In this document: piece after piece, positions 7,642 through 16,338 of the stretch | How positions within the stretch are numbered: the stretch's first letter is position 1 | Layout: each line of letters starts with the position of its first letter | Assembly (NCBI GenBank): GCA_900555635.1 | Contig: USLU01000066.1 | Location: 1 to 28,110, forward strand | Reading direction: 5' to 3' | Source: an uncultured Bacteroides sp. | GTDB taxonomy: Bacteria > Bacteroidota > Bacteroidia > Bacteroidales > Bacteroidaceae | Length of the DNA: 28,110 nt | Position numbers and translations under genes: made by a program | The notes under the pieces: generated by a model | Seen by the model: only the letters and a program-made list of their open reading frames with translations | Database searches by the model: none | What the model was told of the DNA's origin: nothing

Positions 7642-9582
7642 TCAATCTATTCTTTCCAATATCAGCAGGTCTAGTTCAAACTGATCTGCACCATTATTAT
7701 TCTTTACGTGGAAGGTGAGGGAGTTGGTTTGTTCGGTCAACTGTATCTCGCCTACACACACTCGTTCTTTGCGCACTTCCTTGTCTTCCTTGGTGCTGAT
7801 CCAGTCGGATAGCTGCTTCTGACGTTGCCACACCTGTATGTCGGCACCGTTGGGCTTGACGTAGTAGTTCAGTAATACACGGTATTTGCCTTCGGGTACG
7901 TCGTTCAGCATCAAGCGTACTTCACCCTGTTGGCGGGTGGTCATGCGGATACCCCGTTCGTGGGTCACTTGCATTCCCCAACCGGGGGTAAGTAGCATGA
8001 GTTGTGGGAAATAGACGTGTTCGCGGGGCAGATAGACTTTGCGCAGTTCATCGGTAGGCTCCATCTTGCTTTGTAGCGGACGGTCGGCATAGAAGAAGGC
8101 GATGGAGGTGTAATCTACAGGGAAATTATTGCGGACTTCGCCGTGCTCCATGGCATGATAGATTTCTTTCTCGAAAGACATCTTGTCGGATAGGAAGAAG
8201 CGGTAAGCACCGGTACGACCCATCGGAAGAGAATAGTCCAGACAACCGTGCAGGGGGAGGCTGTTGCCACGGTCCCAACGGTCGAGCACTGCATACCAAC
8301 CACCGTTGTAGTAGTCTTCGGAGCCTGTTCCGTGCAGACGCATCTTGTTGTCTACATACGTGCTGTCGTCGCCCTCGAAGAAGAGTGTCATGCCGGCACG
8401 CAAACCTTGTGCCTGATGAATGGTGCCTACGTAGTGTCCTTTCCCTTTCATGTCGAGGAACTTGAAGAACTCGCCCAGTTCGGGCTTTTCACGATGCCAC
8501 AGGGTGTAGAGTTTACCTTCTTCTTTGACATTACGAGGATGGTTGTTGTAGTACACTTTTACGTTGACCGAGATAGGGGTTTGTTCTATATCTGCACGCT
8601 TCTTATAAATCAGTTTCATAGAGGCTGATTTATCGTAAGGCATGGGCAAATAGCAATAGTTAGCTGTTCCTTGTTTGCCCATCAACATGCCACGCATGGC
8701 GCCTTTGCCGTATGCATAGCCGAAGAAATCGGCAACGGGGGCGTAGATAGCCTCAACAGATTCGTTGTCCCAAGTAGCTGAGAGAAGCACATCTTTGTAT
8801 ATGCCTTCGAATGAACTGCCTGCGTCGATCGTGAAGCCCACGATACGGCCCGGCTGATTCTGCTTGAAGAAAGGAATCTCTTCGCCGGGCTTCAAAGTGA
8901 ACGATTGCTCTACGGTGCTTACATTAGCCGATTGCCCGGTGGTGAAGCCGGAGACTTCGGGAGTGATGTCGGCCCAAAGATTGTTCACATCTTCAATCAG
9001 TGATTTGTGCTGCTGCGAAGGGTCTCCGTCGAAAGTAACTACCTTCTTTCCCGGCAGGTTGCGGTATTGAATCTGTATGAACTCCAACTTAGGCCCGTCG
9101 AATACAATCTTGCACGACTTCTTGTAAGTGATAGGGATGTAGCAATAGAAACCGCCTATCTCATTGCCGCAAACAGGCTTCAGGAAAGGGTATACCTTAC
9201 CAGAAAAAAGGTCAGAGAACTTGATTTTCAATCCCGGTTCTTTCTGTCCGTCGAAGTAGAAGTAGAGCATATTATCAGTAGGGGTAGGCGTCCAAATGCG
9301 GTTGATAACGCCAGGTCCTTCCATTTCGGCTATTACCAGTTTGTCGCCCTCTTTGCGCAAGAAGGAGTAGGTTCCGGCAAAGCCGTCGTCGTTGCCTCCG
9401 GTACGGTCGTAACTGGAGAATTGTTCCACCAGCGAGTTGGTACGATACTCGGGAAGTTTGTCCACACGCTTCAGGAGTTCCAGTTCATCAGTCCATCGAT
9501 AGGTGTTTTGGGCGGTGAGTGATGTACTTATTAGGGCAAAGAGAGCCAGTAGAGTGATGATATTGTTCTTTATGATGTTCAT
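7642..9582 (-). CDS. GH172 (DUF2961) glycoside hydrolase with C-terminal beta-sandwich, probable D-arabinofuranosidase
   Basis: The 646-residue exported protein has a signal peptide ending near SLTAQN. The DUF2961 fold begins at SSYDRTGGNDDG (about 57-66) with AEMEGPGVINRIW, and the probable catalytic pair is Glu403 in FFEGDD and Glu422 in HGTGSEDYY, matching the GEGD and GTGxED motifs of characterised GH172 enzymes. It is about 250 residues longer than the two GH172 proteins near SusC: there is extra sequence around 170-290, and a C-terminal galactose-binding-like beta-sandwich from about 515 to 646 (GKYRVLLNYYV ... DQFELDLLILERI). GH172 covers difructose-dianhydride-forming and fructofuranosyl enzymes as well as alpha-D-arabinofuranosidases. 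The neighbouring GH183 and GH116 favour the latter. It probably trims arabinan oligosaccharides in the periplasm. Confidence 0.85.
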   Translation of the reverse strand: MNIIKNNIITLLALFALISTSLTAQNTYRWTDELELLKRVDKLPEYRTNSLVEQFSSYDRTGGNDDGFAGTYSFLRKEGDKLVIAEMEGPGVINRIWTPTPTDNMLYFYFDGQKEPGLKIKFSDLFSGKVYPFLKPVCGNEIGGFYCYIPITYKKSCKIVFDGPKLEFIQIQYRNLPGKKVVTFDGDPSQQHKSLIEDVNNLWADITPEVSGFTTGQSANVSTVEQSFTLKPGEEIPFFKQNQPGRIVGFTIDAGSSFEGIYKDVLLSATWDNESVEAIYAPVADFFGYAYGKGAMRGMLMGKQGTANYCYLPMPYDKSASMKLIYKKRADIEQTPISVNVKVYYNNHPRNVKEEGKLYTLWHREKPELGEFFKFLDMKGKGHYVGTIHQAQGLRAGMTLFFEGDDSTYVDNKMRLHGTGSEDYYNGGWYAVLDRWDRGNSLPLHGCLDYSLPMGRTGAYRFFLSDKMSFEKEIYHAMEHGEVRNNFPVDYTSIAFFYADRPLQSKMEPTDELRKVYLPREHVYFPQLMLLTPGWGMQVTHERGIRMTTRQQGEVRLMLNDVPEGKYRVLLNYYVKPNGADIQVWQRQKQLSDWISTKEDKEVRKERVCVGEIQLTEQTNSLTFHVKNNNGADQFELDLLILERID

Positions 9583-9633
9583 TATTAGTATTGTTTATAG
9601 TGTCATTCTTAGTAAATGATTGCTTGAGTATAT

Positions 9634-12600
9634 TTAGTATAGTTCCATCTCATTGATGCGTAGCACCTTCATACCGATATTCTGTGTAGGACGGGTAACA
9701 AGCAGACGGATATAGCGTACCATAGCAGGCTTGAATGTGCGCAACATAATGTCTGCTTCGTTTCCATCTACATAGTCAAGGGTAGTCCATTCTTCGTTCA
9801 GGCTATTACGTCCTTGCAGGAAACAGGAGGAGGTGATGAATGCCTGGTCTTCGTTGCCGGCATTGTACATCTTCCAACCGCTAACGCTCTTGGCTTCGCC
9901 CAAGTCAAAGTCGGCATAATTCAAGGCAGCGTTTACTTCGCACCATTTGGTCTTGGTATTACCATCAATCATTGACTGGGGCGTCTCACGGTCGTTGATA
10001 GAACCAGAGTATCCAAGTAATTTTGCACCTCGCATCAGGTTCTCTTTCTTTACTTCCGACTCTTTGACCTGTGTTTCATTTCCTTTATTGGCTGTACGGA
10101 ATAGAGGAGTGGCAAGCTGAACCGGCTTCTGATTCTCTTTGGCTAAGGTAGCGGCAAAGAGAACGACTTTCTCATTCTGAGGCAGAATCACGCTGGTAGC
10201 TCCTTTGGGAATATCCATACAGAACTTGAACATATAGGTAAACTCGTACGCTCTGTCCTCCGTAGTAGAGTGGCGGTGTGTACCTACGTAAGCTATTTCG
10301 GCATCTTTCAGATAACCTGCCGTATGCCCGGTATGTCCCCACTGACCGACAAAGCCGGTATAAGACGGAACAGTAAATTCAGCAGAAGAACGACCACTGC
10401 GGAAAGCAGCCTTGTAATCTCCATCCGTGGCAGCAGCCAGGAAGTAGAGTTTATTATAGGTATGTCCTTTCGGCAACAGAATCGTATCACCTTTACACAC
10501 TAACCCGTTAGCAGCATCCTTCGGTCCGAAACGGAAAGGTACTTGATGTACATTCAGAGAATCAGGGAAAAGTTCGGCAGCGAAAGAGTAAGCTCCGTCA
10601 AAGTTACCGTCTCTGCGGAACTCGTTGAACGACGCGCATTTGAGGTCGTACTTCAAAGGTAGTGGGGCGTAGCTATTACCATTGAGGGGCAAAGCAGAAG
10701 GTTTCAAACGGACTTTATACGTACGGATGGAGTACGGGGTAATGTTTACTTTGAGCTTGTTGCCTGTAAATGAGGCATTGCCTGTGGTCTTCTCGGTACC
10801 ATCAGCTTCGGATGCACTGAGTATATCGCCAGCAAAAGTCAGCGATGCCTGCTGCAGCTTCTCGCCACCGGTTTCATAAACGCGAATTACGTATTCGTCT
10901 CCTTCCTGTGCTTTCTTCAAAGCTTTGATTACTACGTTGCTGTTATCGGAAGATACAAACGAAAACTCTTTGCCAAGCATACCTTTATGAGCGTCGGTGC
11001 AGAAAGCTTTCAACTTCTGATTGTATGCTTCAGCTTTCTGAACGATGGCGGCTTTATCCAAAGCACCTTCGTGGGGAATCAGACTATAAGTGAAGCAATG
11101 ATGTCCGTAGTCCTGACGGTTCTGATAAGAGTAGTTATTTTGGGTATCGGGTGTATGCAGTAAAGTCAAGCGGAGGGTGTTATCATTGGGCTTGTCCCAA
11201 CCATACTTGCTGTCGCTCAAGATAGTTACACCGCAATTGCCACTCTTATCGGTGAGGTCAACCCATTGTTGAGCGTAGACTTCGTAAGCAATTTCGGTAT
11301 TATTACCACGTTTCACGCTGCCGATACCCAGGTCATAAGTGGCTTCGGGATTCGTTACGTTCAAGGGGAACTCAGCTTTCAGCAGTGCATTGGTCGATGC
11401 CCAGTCGACTTCATTGTAGAAGTCGATACGTTCGGCATTGGTGCCTTCATTGAGGCGGATGTATTGCTTGAAGTAGGATTCGCCGTATTTCTTCTCAACG
11501 CAAAGTGTTTGGCGCAAAGCTCCGTTCTCAATGCAGGTAATCTTCACATCTTCCGTAATAGATACGGGCTCACGGTCGAGGGTAGCTTTCAGTACTTCCC
11601 ATGCGGGCCATTCGTACGACTTGTTTTCGTTGAACAGTGCCAGGCGGATGCGTTTACCCGTCTTCACCAGTTCACGGTCGTTCCTCTTGTCGAACAATGA
11701 GACGATATCGCCTGCATTATCTAAGGATAACTTATATACAGAGTTTTCCAAGACACGATTATCTGTATTGGCAACAGCGGTTGTTTTGTTAGAACCCGAA
11801 GAGAGCCGTACATCATATACTGTATATCCGGTGGCAGGTATGCTGGCTTCTATCAACAAGCGGGCTTTTCCATCGGCAAAGCCTAATAACTGTGAAGCGA
11901 TTTTCTTGCCCGAAGCATCATACACTTCCACGCTGCGAGGTGCCGAAGCACTGGTTATTTCAACTTCCGACAACTCAGTGACCGGATAGCCTACGGCATT
12001 AAAGAATACAACGGGAGTTCCTTTTACCCGCGTGTCCATCTGCCCGATAACGGCATTGGCGGATGAAGTAAGCGGAGCGGGGAAATGTTGCAAGGAGATC
12101 AGTTCATCGTTCCAAGAGAATTCGTAGGCACGGGGAATACTGGTTCCCGTCAAGTCGTCGTGGAATTGATGGAAGATAAAGCGTTTCCAGCTTTCGTCCA
12201 GTATTGCTTGGGGATATTCGGCTTGATTCAACCATTCGGCAGTTACAGATGCACGTTCGGCGGCATCGCCTAGTAGTTCGTTCTGACGGTTGTAAAGCTT
12301 CATGGCGGCTTGCGAGGTGTAGCAGCCTGTGCCGTGTACATCCATCAGAAACTCTCCGTTGTACTGGGGCAGTTCGGGATGATTGTTGTAGGGCTGATAC
12401 TCTTTGTACAGTTGGTCGCTGGTGACACTTTTTATCTTCAACGGGCCTTTACCGTCGAGGGAATTCATTACGGCACGAACGGAAGTCAGAGTAGGCGAAC
12501 CACCTACATCTCCTGTACCGTAATAACGATAGACCTGATTGAGCGGAGTACGGGTAGCGAGTTCTGCCAGTCCTTTGTTCTGGGACAAGTCTTCATCATT

Positions 12601-13254
12601 CCAACGTGTATTGTAGTCGTAACCGTGGGCAAACATAATGGTAGAACCGTCTACCCCTTTCCATAGACCTAGTGTGAAAGGATACTTCTTGGTTCCGAAG
12701 TGATTACTGTGGGTACGCCAGTCCAGCTTCTGCGAAGAGAAGCCTATCAGTCCGCAATGGGCTGCTACGGTGGGCAACGTCCAGCCGAAACCGAAGCAGT
12801 CGGGCAGGAAGATGTCGGTACTCTCCATACCGAATTCATTGCGGTAGTATTGCTGCCCCAGCATTACGTTGCGGATGAAAGATTCGATGGAAGGTACCAG
12901 CGTATCTGTTGCATCCCAACTTGCCCCGCTGATGTGCCAGCGACCCTGCTTGATATATTTCTTCATGAATTCGTATTGCACGGGGTAATACTCCTTCATC
13001 CAGGCATACTTCACGCCTCCCTCGAAGTTGAAGATATAATCGGGATATTGCTTCAACAAGAAGAGGTTCTGGTTGATGGTATTCCATACATATTGTTTGA
13101 TAGTAGTCTGTATGTCCCAGTTCCATTGGGTGTCCAAGTGGGCATCTGCCACCATGTAGACTTCGGCAGCCTTCTTGGGTTGCGTGGTTTGTGCCTGTAA
13201 ACCGCCGCTACTCAGCAGTAGGGCGGAAAATAAAAGCAAATGTCTCTTTTTCAT
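9634..13254 (-). CDS. GH38 family alpha-mannosidase-like enzyme with C-terminal F5/8-type (discoidin) module
   Basis: The 1206-residue exported protein has a signal peptide ending near LQAQTT. GH38 hallmarks are all present: DAHLDTQWNWD with metal ligands His39 and Asp41, the predicted nucleophile Asp152 in LPDCFGFGW, and FHDDLTGT (His365, Asp366), another metal-site segment. The central helical and C-terminal beta domains follow to about 860, then a beta-rich region of about 200 residues, and finally a discoidin-like module at about 1075-1206 (SMIDGNTKTKWCE ... VRYIRLLV). The enzyme is larger than a usual GH38 of about 1000 residues because of these added modules. GH38 enzymes are zinc-type alpha-mannosidases. 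In this locus one natural role would be removal of mannose from a mannose-bearing arabinan such as lipoarabinomannan. The exact linkage cannot be read from sequence. Confidence 0.88.
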   Translation of the reverse strand: MKKRHLLLFSALLLSSGGLQAQTTQPKKAAEVYMVADAHLDTQWNWDIQTTIKQYVWNTINQNLFLLKQYPDYIFNFEGGVKYAWMKEYYPVQYEFMKKYIKQGRWHISGASWDATDTLVPSIESFIRNVMLGQQYYRNEFGMESTDIFLPDCFGFGWTLPTVAAHCGLIGFSSQKLDWRTHSNHFGTKKYPFTLGLWKGVDGSTIMFAHGYDYNTRWNDEDLSQNKGLAELATRTPLNQVYRYYGTGDVGGSPTLTSVRAVMNSLDGKGPLKIKSVTSDQLYKEYQPYNNHPELPQYNGEFLMDVHGTGCYTSQAAMKLYNRQNELLGDAAERASVTAEWLNQAEYPQAILDESWKRFIFHQFHDDLTGTSIPRAYEFSWNDELISLQHFPAPLTSSANAVIGQMDTRVKGTPVVFFNAVGYPVTELSEVEITSASAPRSVEVYDASGKKIASQLLGFADGKARLLIEASIPATGYTVYDVRLSSGSNKTTAVANTDNRVLENSVYKLSLDNAGDIVSLFDKRNDRELVKTGKRIRLALFNENKSYEWPAWEVLKATLDREPVSITEDVKITCIENGALRQTLCVEKKYGESYFKQYIRLNEGTNAERIDFYNEVDWASTNALLKAEFPLNVTNPEATYDLGIGSVKRGNNTEIAYEVYAQQWVDLTDKSGNCGVTILSDSKYGWDKPNDNTLRLTLLHTPDTQNNYSYQNRQDYGHHCFTYSLIPHEGALDKAAIVQKAEAYNQKLKAFCTDAHKGMLGKEFSFVSSDNSNVVIKALKKAQEGDEYVIRVYETGGEKLQQASLTFAGDILSASEADGTEKTTGNASFTGNKLKVNITPYSIRTYKVRLKPSALPLNGNSYAPLPLKYDLKCASFNEFRRDGNFDGAYSFAAELFPDSLNVHQVPFRFGPKDAANGLVCKGDTILLPKGHTYNKLYFLAAATDGDYKAAFRSGRSSAEFTVPSYTGFVGQWGHTGHTAGYLKDAEIAYVGTHRHSTTEDRAYEFTYMFKFCMDIPKGATSVILPQNEKVVLFAATLAKENQKPVQLATPLFRTANKGNETQVKESEVKKENLMRGAKLLGYSGSINDRETPQSMIDGNTKTKWCEVNAALNYADFDLGEAKSVSGWKMYNAGNEDQAFITSSCFLQGRNSLNEEWTTLDYVDGNEADIMLRTFKPAMVRYIRLLVTRPTQNIGMKVLRINEMELY

Positions 13255-13330
13255 TATTCAATTCTTTAATATAATATATTTACCTGATCTAGTTCAGCTG
13301 AGATAACCGTCAGTTTCAACGAATGGAACT

Positions 13331-16309
13331 TTACTTCGTGACGTAGCGGTCTACATCTACCTTACCGTAAACGATATCCAACGTAACCTTTCCGTTCTTC
13401 AGTTCGATAGTACCAAAGCCGGTGGCGGTACTGATGAAGCTCTTGAAGTCACCTACTTTCGAGTCGATGTACATGGTTTTGGTAACTGCATCGTATCTTG
13501 CTCCGGTAAGTCCCTGCAACATGCCATAACTTGCCATGGCACGCGCATACCAGTGTCCGCACTCTATTTCGTCGAACGGATTGCGCACGCGGCCGTCATA
13601 GCGTTTGCGGCATTCACGAACAATATCCAAGCCCTTCTCTACCTCACCTTTCAGCATCAAGTGACTGGCTACCTGATACTCAATCCCCGTCCACACCTCA
13701 TTGCTATAAACGAAAGGTAAGGATAAAGCACCTCCTTTAGGCCAGGTGCAGAGTAACAAACCACCTTCGTTGCCACAAGCGTATGCCGGCCGTTGCGGAT
13801 TGTAATGGTCAGTCAGATCTTTCTTCAAGTTGTATTTATGTATAGATACCAGATGGCTCTTTACTTTTTCATTGTCCACTACCTCGTTCAGTCCGCAAAC
13901 CGATGCCATCCACATACCCAGGATACCGTCGGACAAACAACCTGTTCCGTATTGATACTTCGGGCCTTCGGCTTTAAGCAGCTTCAAGGCTTCGTTCGAA
14001 TAACTTCCTCCAAAGGACATCACATTAACGGGATTAGGTGCTTCGAGTCCTTCCCACTGAATCTTCTGAATAAAGTATTCACCGTCGAACAAGGCACTTT
14101 CCATATACTTCTTGCCTTTTGCCAGCAGAGTTTCGTATTCCTTGGAAGGTTGCTTCAGTGTCTTGCTCATCTCTATCATGGCAGTCAAGGCGCCCAGGTA
14201 AAAGCTGGTGCACATGCCGTTCGGTCCCCAGAACTCAATGTCGTAGGTATTGTGATGAGGTTCTTCTAATATGCCCTTGCGTTTGGGGTCCCAGGTGCGG
14301 ATACAATAGTCAAGACTTGCTTTCACAGCAGGATAGAGGGCTTTCATCCACTGCGTATCACCGCTGATGCGCCATTCACGGTAGACTTTCATGATACCGC
14401 CCAGCTGACCGTCGGCAGCCGCATGGAAGTTATGAGGAGGGGTAGAGATGGGCATGTTGGCACGGAAGTTCTGATGTCCTTCGGCATTCTGGCTTACCTT
14501 AAATTCTGTTTCACGCAAGGTACGTTCCATAGCGGGGAAGAGGTGGGACAAAGCCTGTGCATAGTTCCATACATGCGTGCAACTGCCGTGGCAGGAACCT
14601 ACCTCATCGGCACAACCTTCCCATGCCCAGAAGCGTCCGTCCCATTGGCGCATCACGGTGGGCGACTTCAAGATGGTGAGATTGGCGGCAACAGCCTCTA
14701 TCACTTCAGCCGGAAGAGTGGAATCATAGAACGCACGACAGAATAACTCGCTGTTCTTCTTCAAGGTAGCACAGTTGGCATTCCAGTACTGTATCACTTC
14801 ATTCAGATTCTTGAAACGTTCGGAATACCAAGGACGATAGGTCGATTCGCCGTCTACCACTTCGGCTACAAACATTTTTTCTTCGGCAGAAGAGTCTATT
14901 GTCTGCCAGTCACCCCATCCTTGTCCTTCAAAATCGGCCAACAAAGTAGCGTTGGAAGACAAGGCTTTGATGTTTTCTTCTTTATTATTGGTCAGCACAA
15001 ATTGGTCGGCAAGGATATGCCCCCAGGGATGAACATCCAAATCTATCACTTTGATGGACGCCTTCTTTCCTTGATAAGCCTTCAAATCCCATACAGCTTC
15101 ATTCAATGTTTCAGACATATTCCCAACGGCTGTCTGTACAATCTTGCCATCCACTACCAGGTTCACGGAAGTGCGATCTGCCTGATTGCCTCCGCCTACG
15201 AGGAACTTCAAATATCTTTTGTCTATCTTGAATTCGGGAGATTGTATAATACCCATTAAGCCATCGCCCCCTCGTTCGAAGGAGTTCAGTAATTGTTTTC
15301 CCGCATAACCGATCACTGTTTGCTGACCTGCGGCAGTACCCTTGGAAGGACTGCCGGTGAATGCTTTACCCGTTTTACGGGCTACACCGATAGAAAGATC
15401 CGAATCGGGCAGATACCAGCAGAAGTTCACTTTAACGGTTTTCGTTTCTCCCGGCTGCAAAGTGAGCGGAACATAAACGGATGCTCCGGGTGCAGCCTCT
15501 TTTACCGGTTGATTATCGGGCATCTTGCCATATCGGATGTTATCCCAAAGCACAGTTTGAGGATCGAACCATGCACCGCGGAACCAACAATGGTCTACTA
15601 CCGCTGCGTCATTATCGACATAGATCGCCAATCCACCGTTATCGGCATCGTTCAGTACAAAACCGTTCTTTACCCCCTGTATAGTGCCTCTGCCATCTAC
15701 AAAATTTCTTGTGTTATAGGAGAAGACTGTCTCAATGGATTTGCCGGTTGTATTTGTAAACTGATACTCCAATACCCCTACAGGCAGACTGGAATTATTC
15801 TCATCCGTCGGGATAAAGGGGCTCCAGCCTACAATTTTTACATCGAGAGGAATATCTTTATCTTTCAAATCAATAGTTGCAAAGGGGAAGCGGGTCTGAA
15901 ATGTCGCGTCTTCAAAGCGCGGCAAACCGTATGTCTTGTCTCCCCTACCCAGCCCGCTCTGAACAGGTCCGAATAGTTTCCAGTCAGGCACTTGTCCTTC
16001 GAGCACCTTTGTTCCTTGTGCAGCACCCTTCACATGGATGGCAGCAAAAGTATAGGGTTCATTCATCAGATCGGGGTGATGACGGAGAGATACATGTGAG
16101 ATGGCTCCCGTACCCTCCAGGCAGAACATGCCTGCACCCATACCGCCGATGGGAAAAGCGATACGATTGAGGTATTCGTTACGATACTCAGTGTTGAATT
16201 CTCTGTTTGATTTCCCAATATTGGGCGCTTCGGATAGAGGCATTGCCTGAATCGGAAATAACGCTGCCATGTTTAGCAAAGCTAATAAGGATAGTGTCTT
16301 TCTTATCAT
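13331..16309 (-). CDS. GH116 family glycoside hydrolase with an inserted carbohydrate-binding-like module
   Basis: The 992-residue exported protein has a signal peptide ending near PIQAM. The N-terminal GH116 beta-sandwich starts at RIAFPIGGMGAGMFCLEG (49-66). The (alpha/alpha)6 catalytic domain runs from about 500 to 980, with predicted nucleophile Glu564 in FWAWEG and acid/base Asp690 in HNTYDIEFWGPN, by comparison with human GBA2 and bacterial GH116, plus the late NPFDEIECGHWYARAMASYG block. Between them, residues about 311-470 form an inserted module resembling the beta-sandwich fused to some GH32 enzymes (SPEF, FLVGGGN, VNLVVDGK, WGHILADQ). GH116 includes beta-glucosidases and xylosidases, but also exo-D-arabinofuranosidases found in arabinan-degrading bacteria. 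With GH172 and GH183 next to it, the D-arabinofuranosidase role is favoured. The 76-base gap to the next gene shows no promoter motif. Confidence 0.88.
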   Translation of the reverse strand: MIRKTLSLLALLNMAALFPIQAMPLSEAPNIGKSNREFNTEYRNEYLNRIAFPIGGMGAGMFCLEGTGAISHVSLRHHPDLMNEPYTFAAIHVKGAAQGTKVLEGQVPDWKLFGPVQSGLGRGDKTYGLPRFEDATFQTRFPFATIDLKDKDIPLDVKIVGWSPFIPTDENNSSLPVGVLEYQFTNTTGKSIETVFSYNTRNFVDGRGTIQGVKNGFVLNDADNGGLAIYVDNDAAVVDHCWFRGAWFDPQTVLWDNIRYGKMPDNQPVKEAAPGASVYVPLTLQPGETKTVKVNFCWYLPDSDLSIGVARKTGKAFTGSPSKGTAAGQQTVIGYAGKQLLNSFERGGDGLMGIIQSPEFKIDKRYLKFLVGGGNQADRTSVNLVVDGKIVQTAVGNMSETLNEAVWDLKAYQGKKASIKVIDLDVHPWGHILADQFVLTNNKEENIKALSSNATLLADFEGQGWGDWQTIDSSAEEKMFVAEVVDGESTYRPWYSERFKNLNEVIQYWNANCATLKKNSELFCRAFYDSTLPAEVIEAVAANLTILKSPTVMRQWDGRFWAWEGCADEVGSCHGSCTHVWNYAQALSHLFPAMERTLRETEFKVSQNAEGHQNFRANMPISTPPHNFHAAADGQLGGIMKVYREWRISGDTQWMKALYPAVKASLDYCIRTWDPKRKGILEEPHHNTYDIEFWGPNGMCTSFYLGALTAMIEMSKTLKQPSKEYETLLAKGKKYMESALFDGEYFIQKIQWEGLEAPNPVNVMSFGGSYSNEALKLLKAEGPKYQYGTGCLSDGILGMWMASVCGLNEVVDNEKVKSHLVSIHKYNLKKDLTDHYNPQRPAYACGNEGGLLLCTWPKGGALSLPFVYSNEVWTGIEYQVASHLMLKGEVEKGLDIVRECRKRYDGRVRNPFDEIECGHWYARAMASYGMLQGLTGARYDAVTKTMYIDSKVGDFKSFISTATGFGTIELKNGKVTLDIVYGKVDVDRYVTK

Positions 16310-16338
16310 GGTTTTATTGTTGTTTAAGTGGTTTCAAA

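Noticed and set aside
7637..7645. TTG start giving a four-base overlap between the GH172 and GH183 genes
   Set aside because: TTG starts are rare in Bacteroides, and an ATG lies nine bases further on with the signal peptide intact.
13294..13301. Palindrome TCAGCTGA in the gap between GH116 and GH38
   Set aside because: Eight bases alone are expected by chance; no flanking symmetry or promoter motif supports an operator.
15293..15976. Plus-strand open frame of 227 codons opposite the GH116 gene
   Set aside because: It is a mirror of the GH116 frame with low-complexity, Cys-rich translation and no domain.
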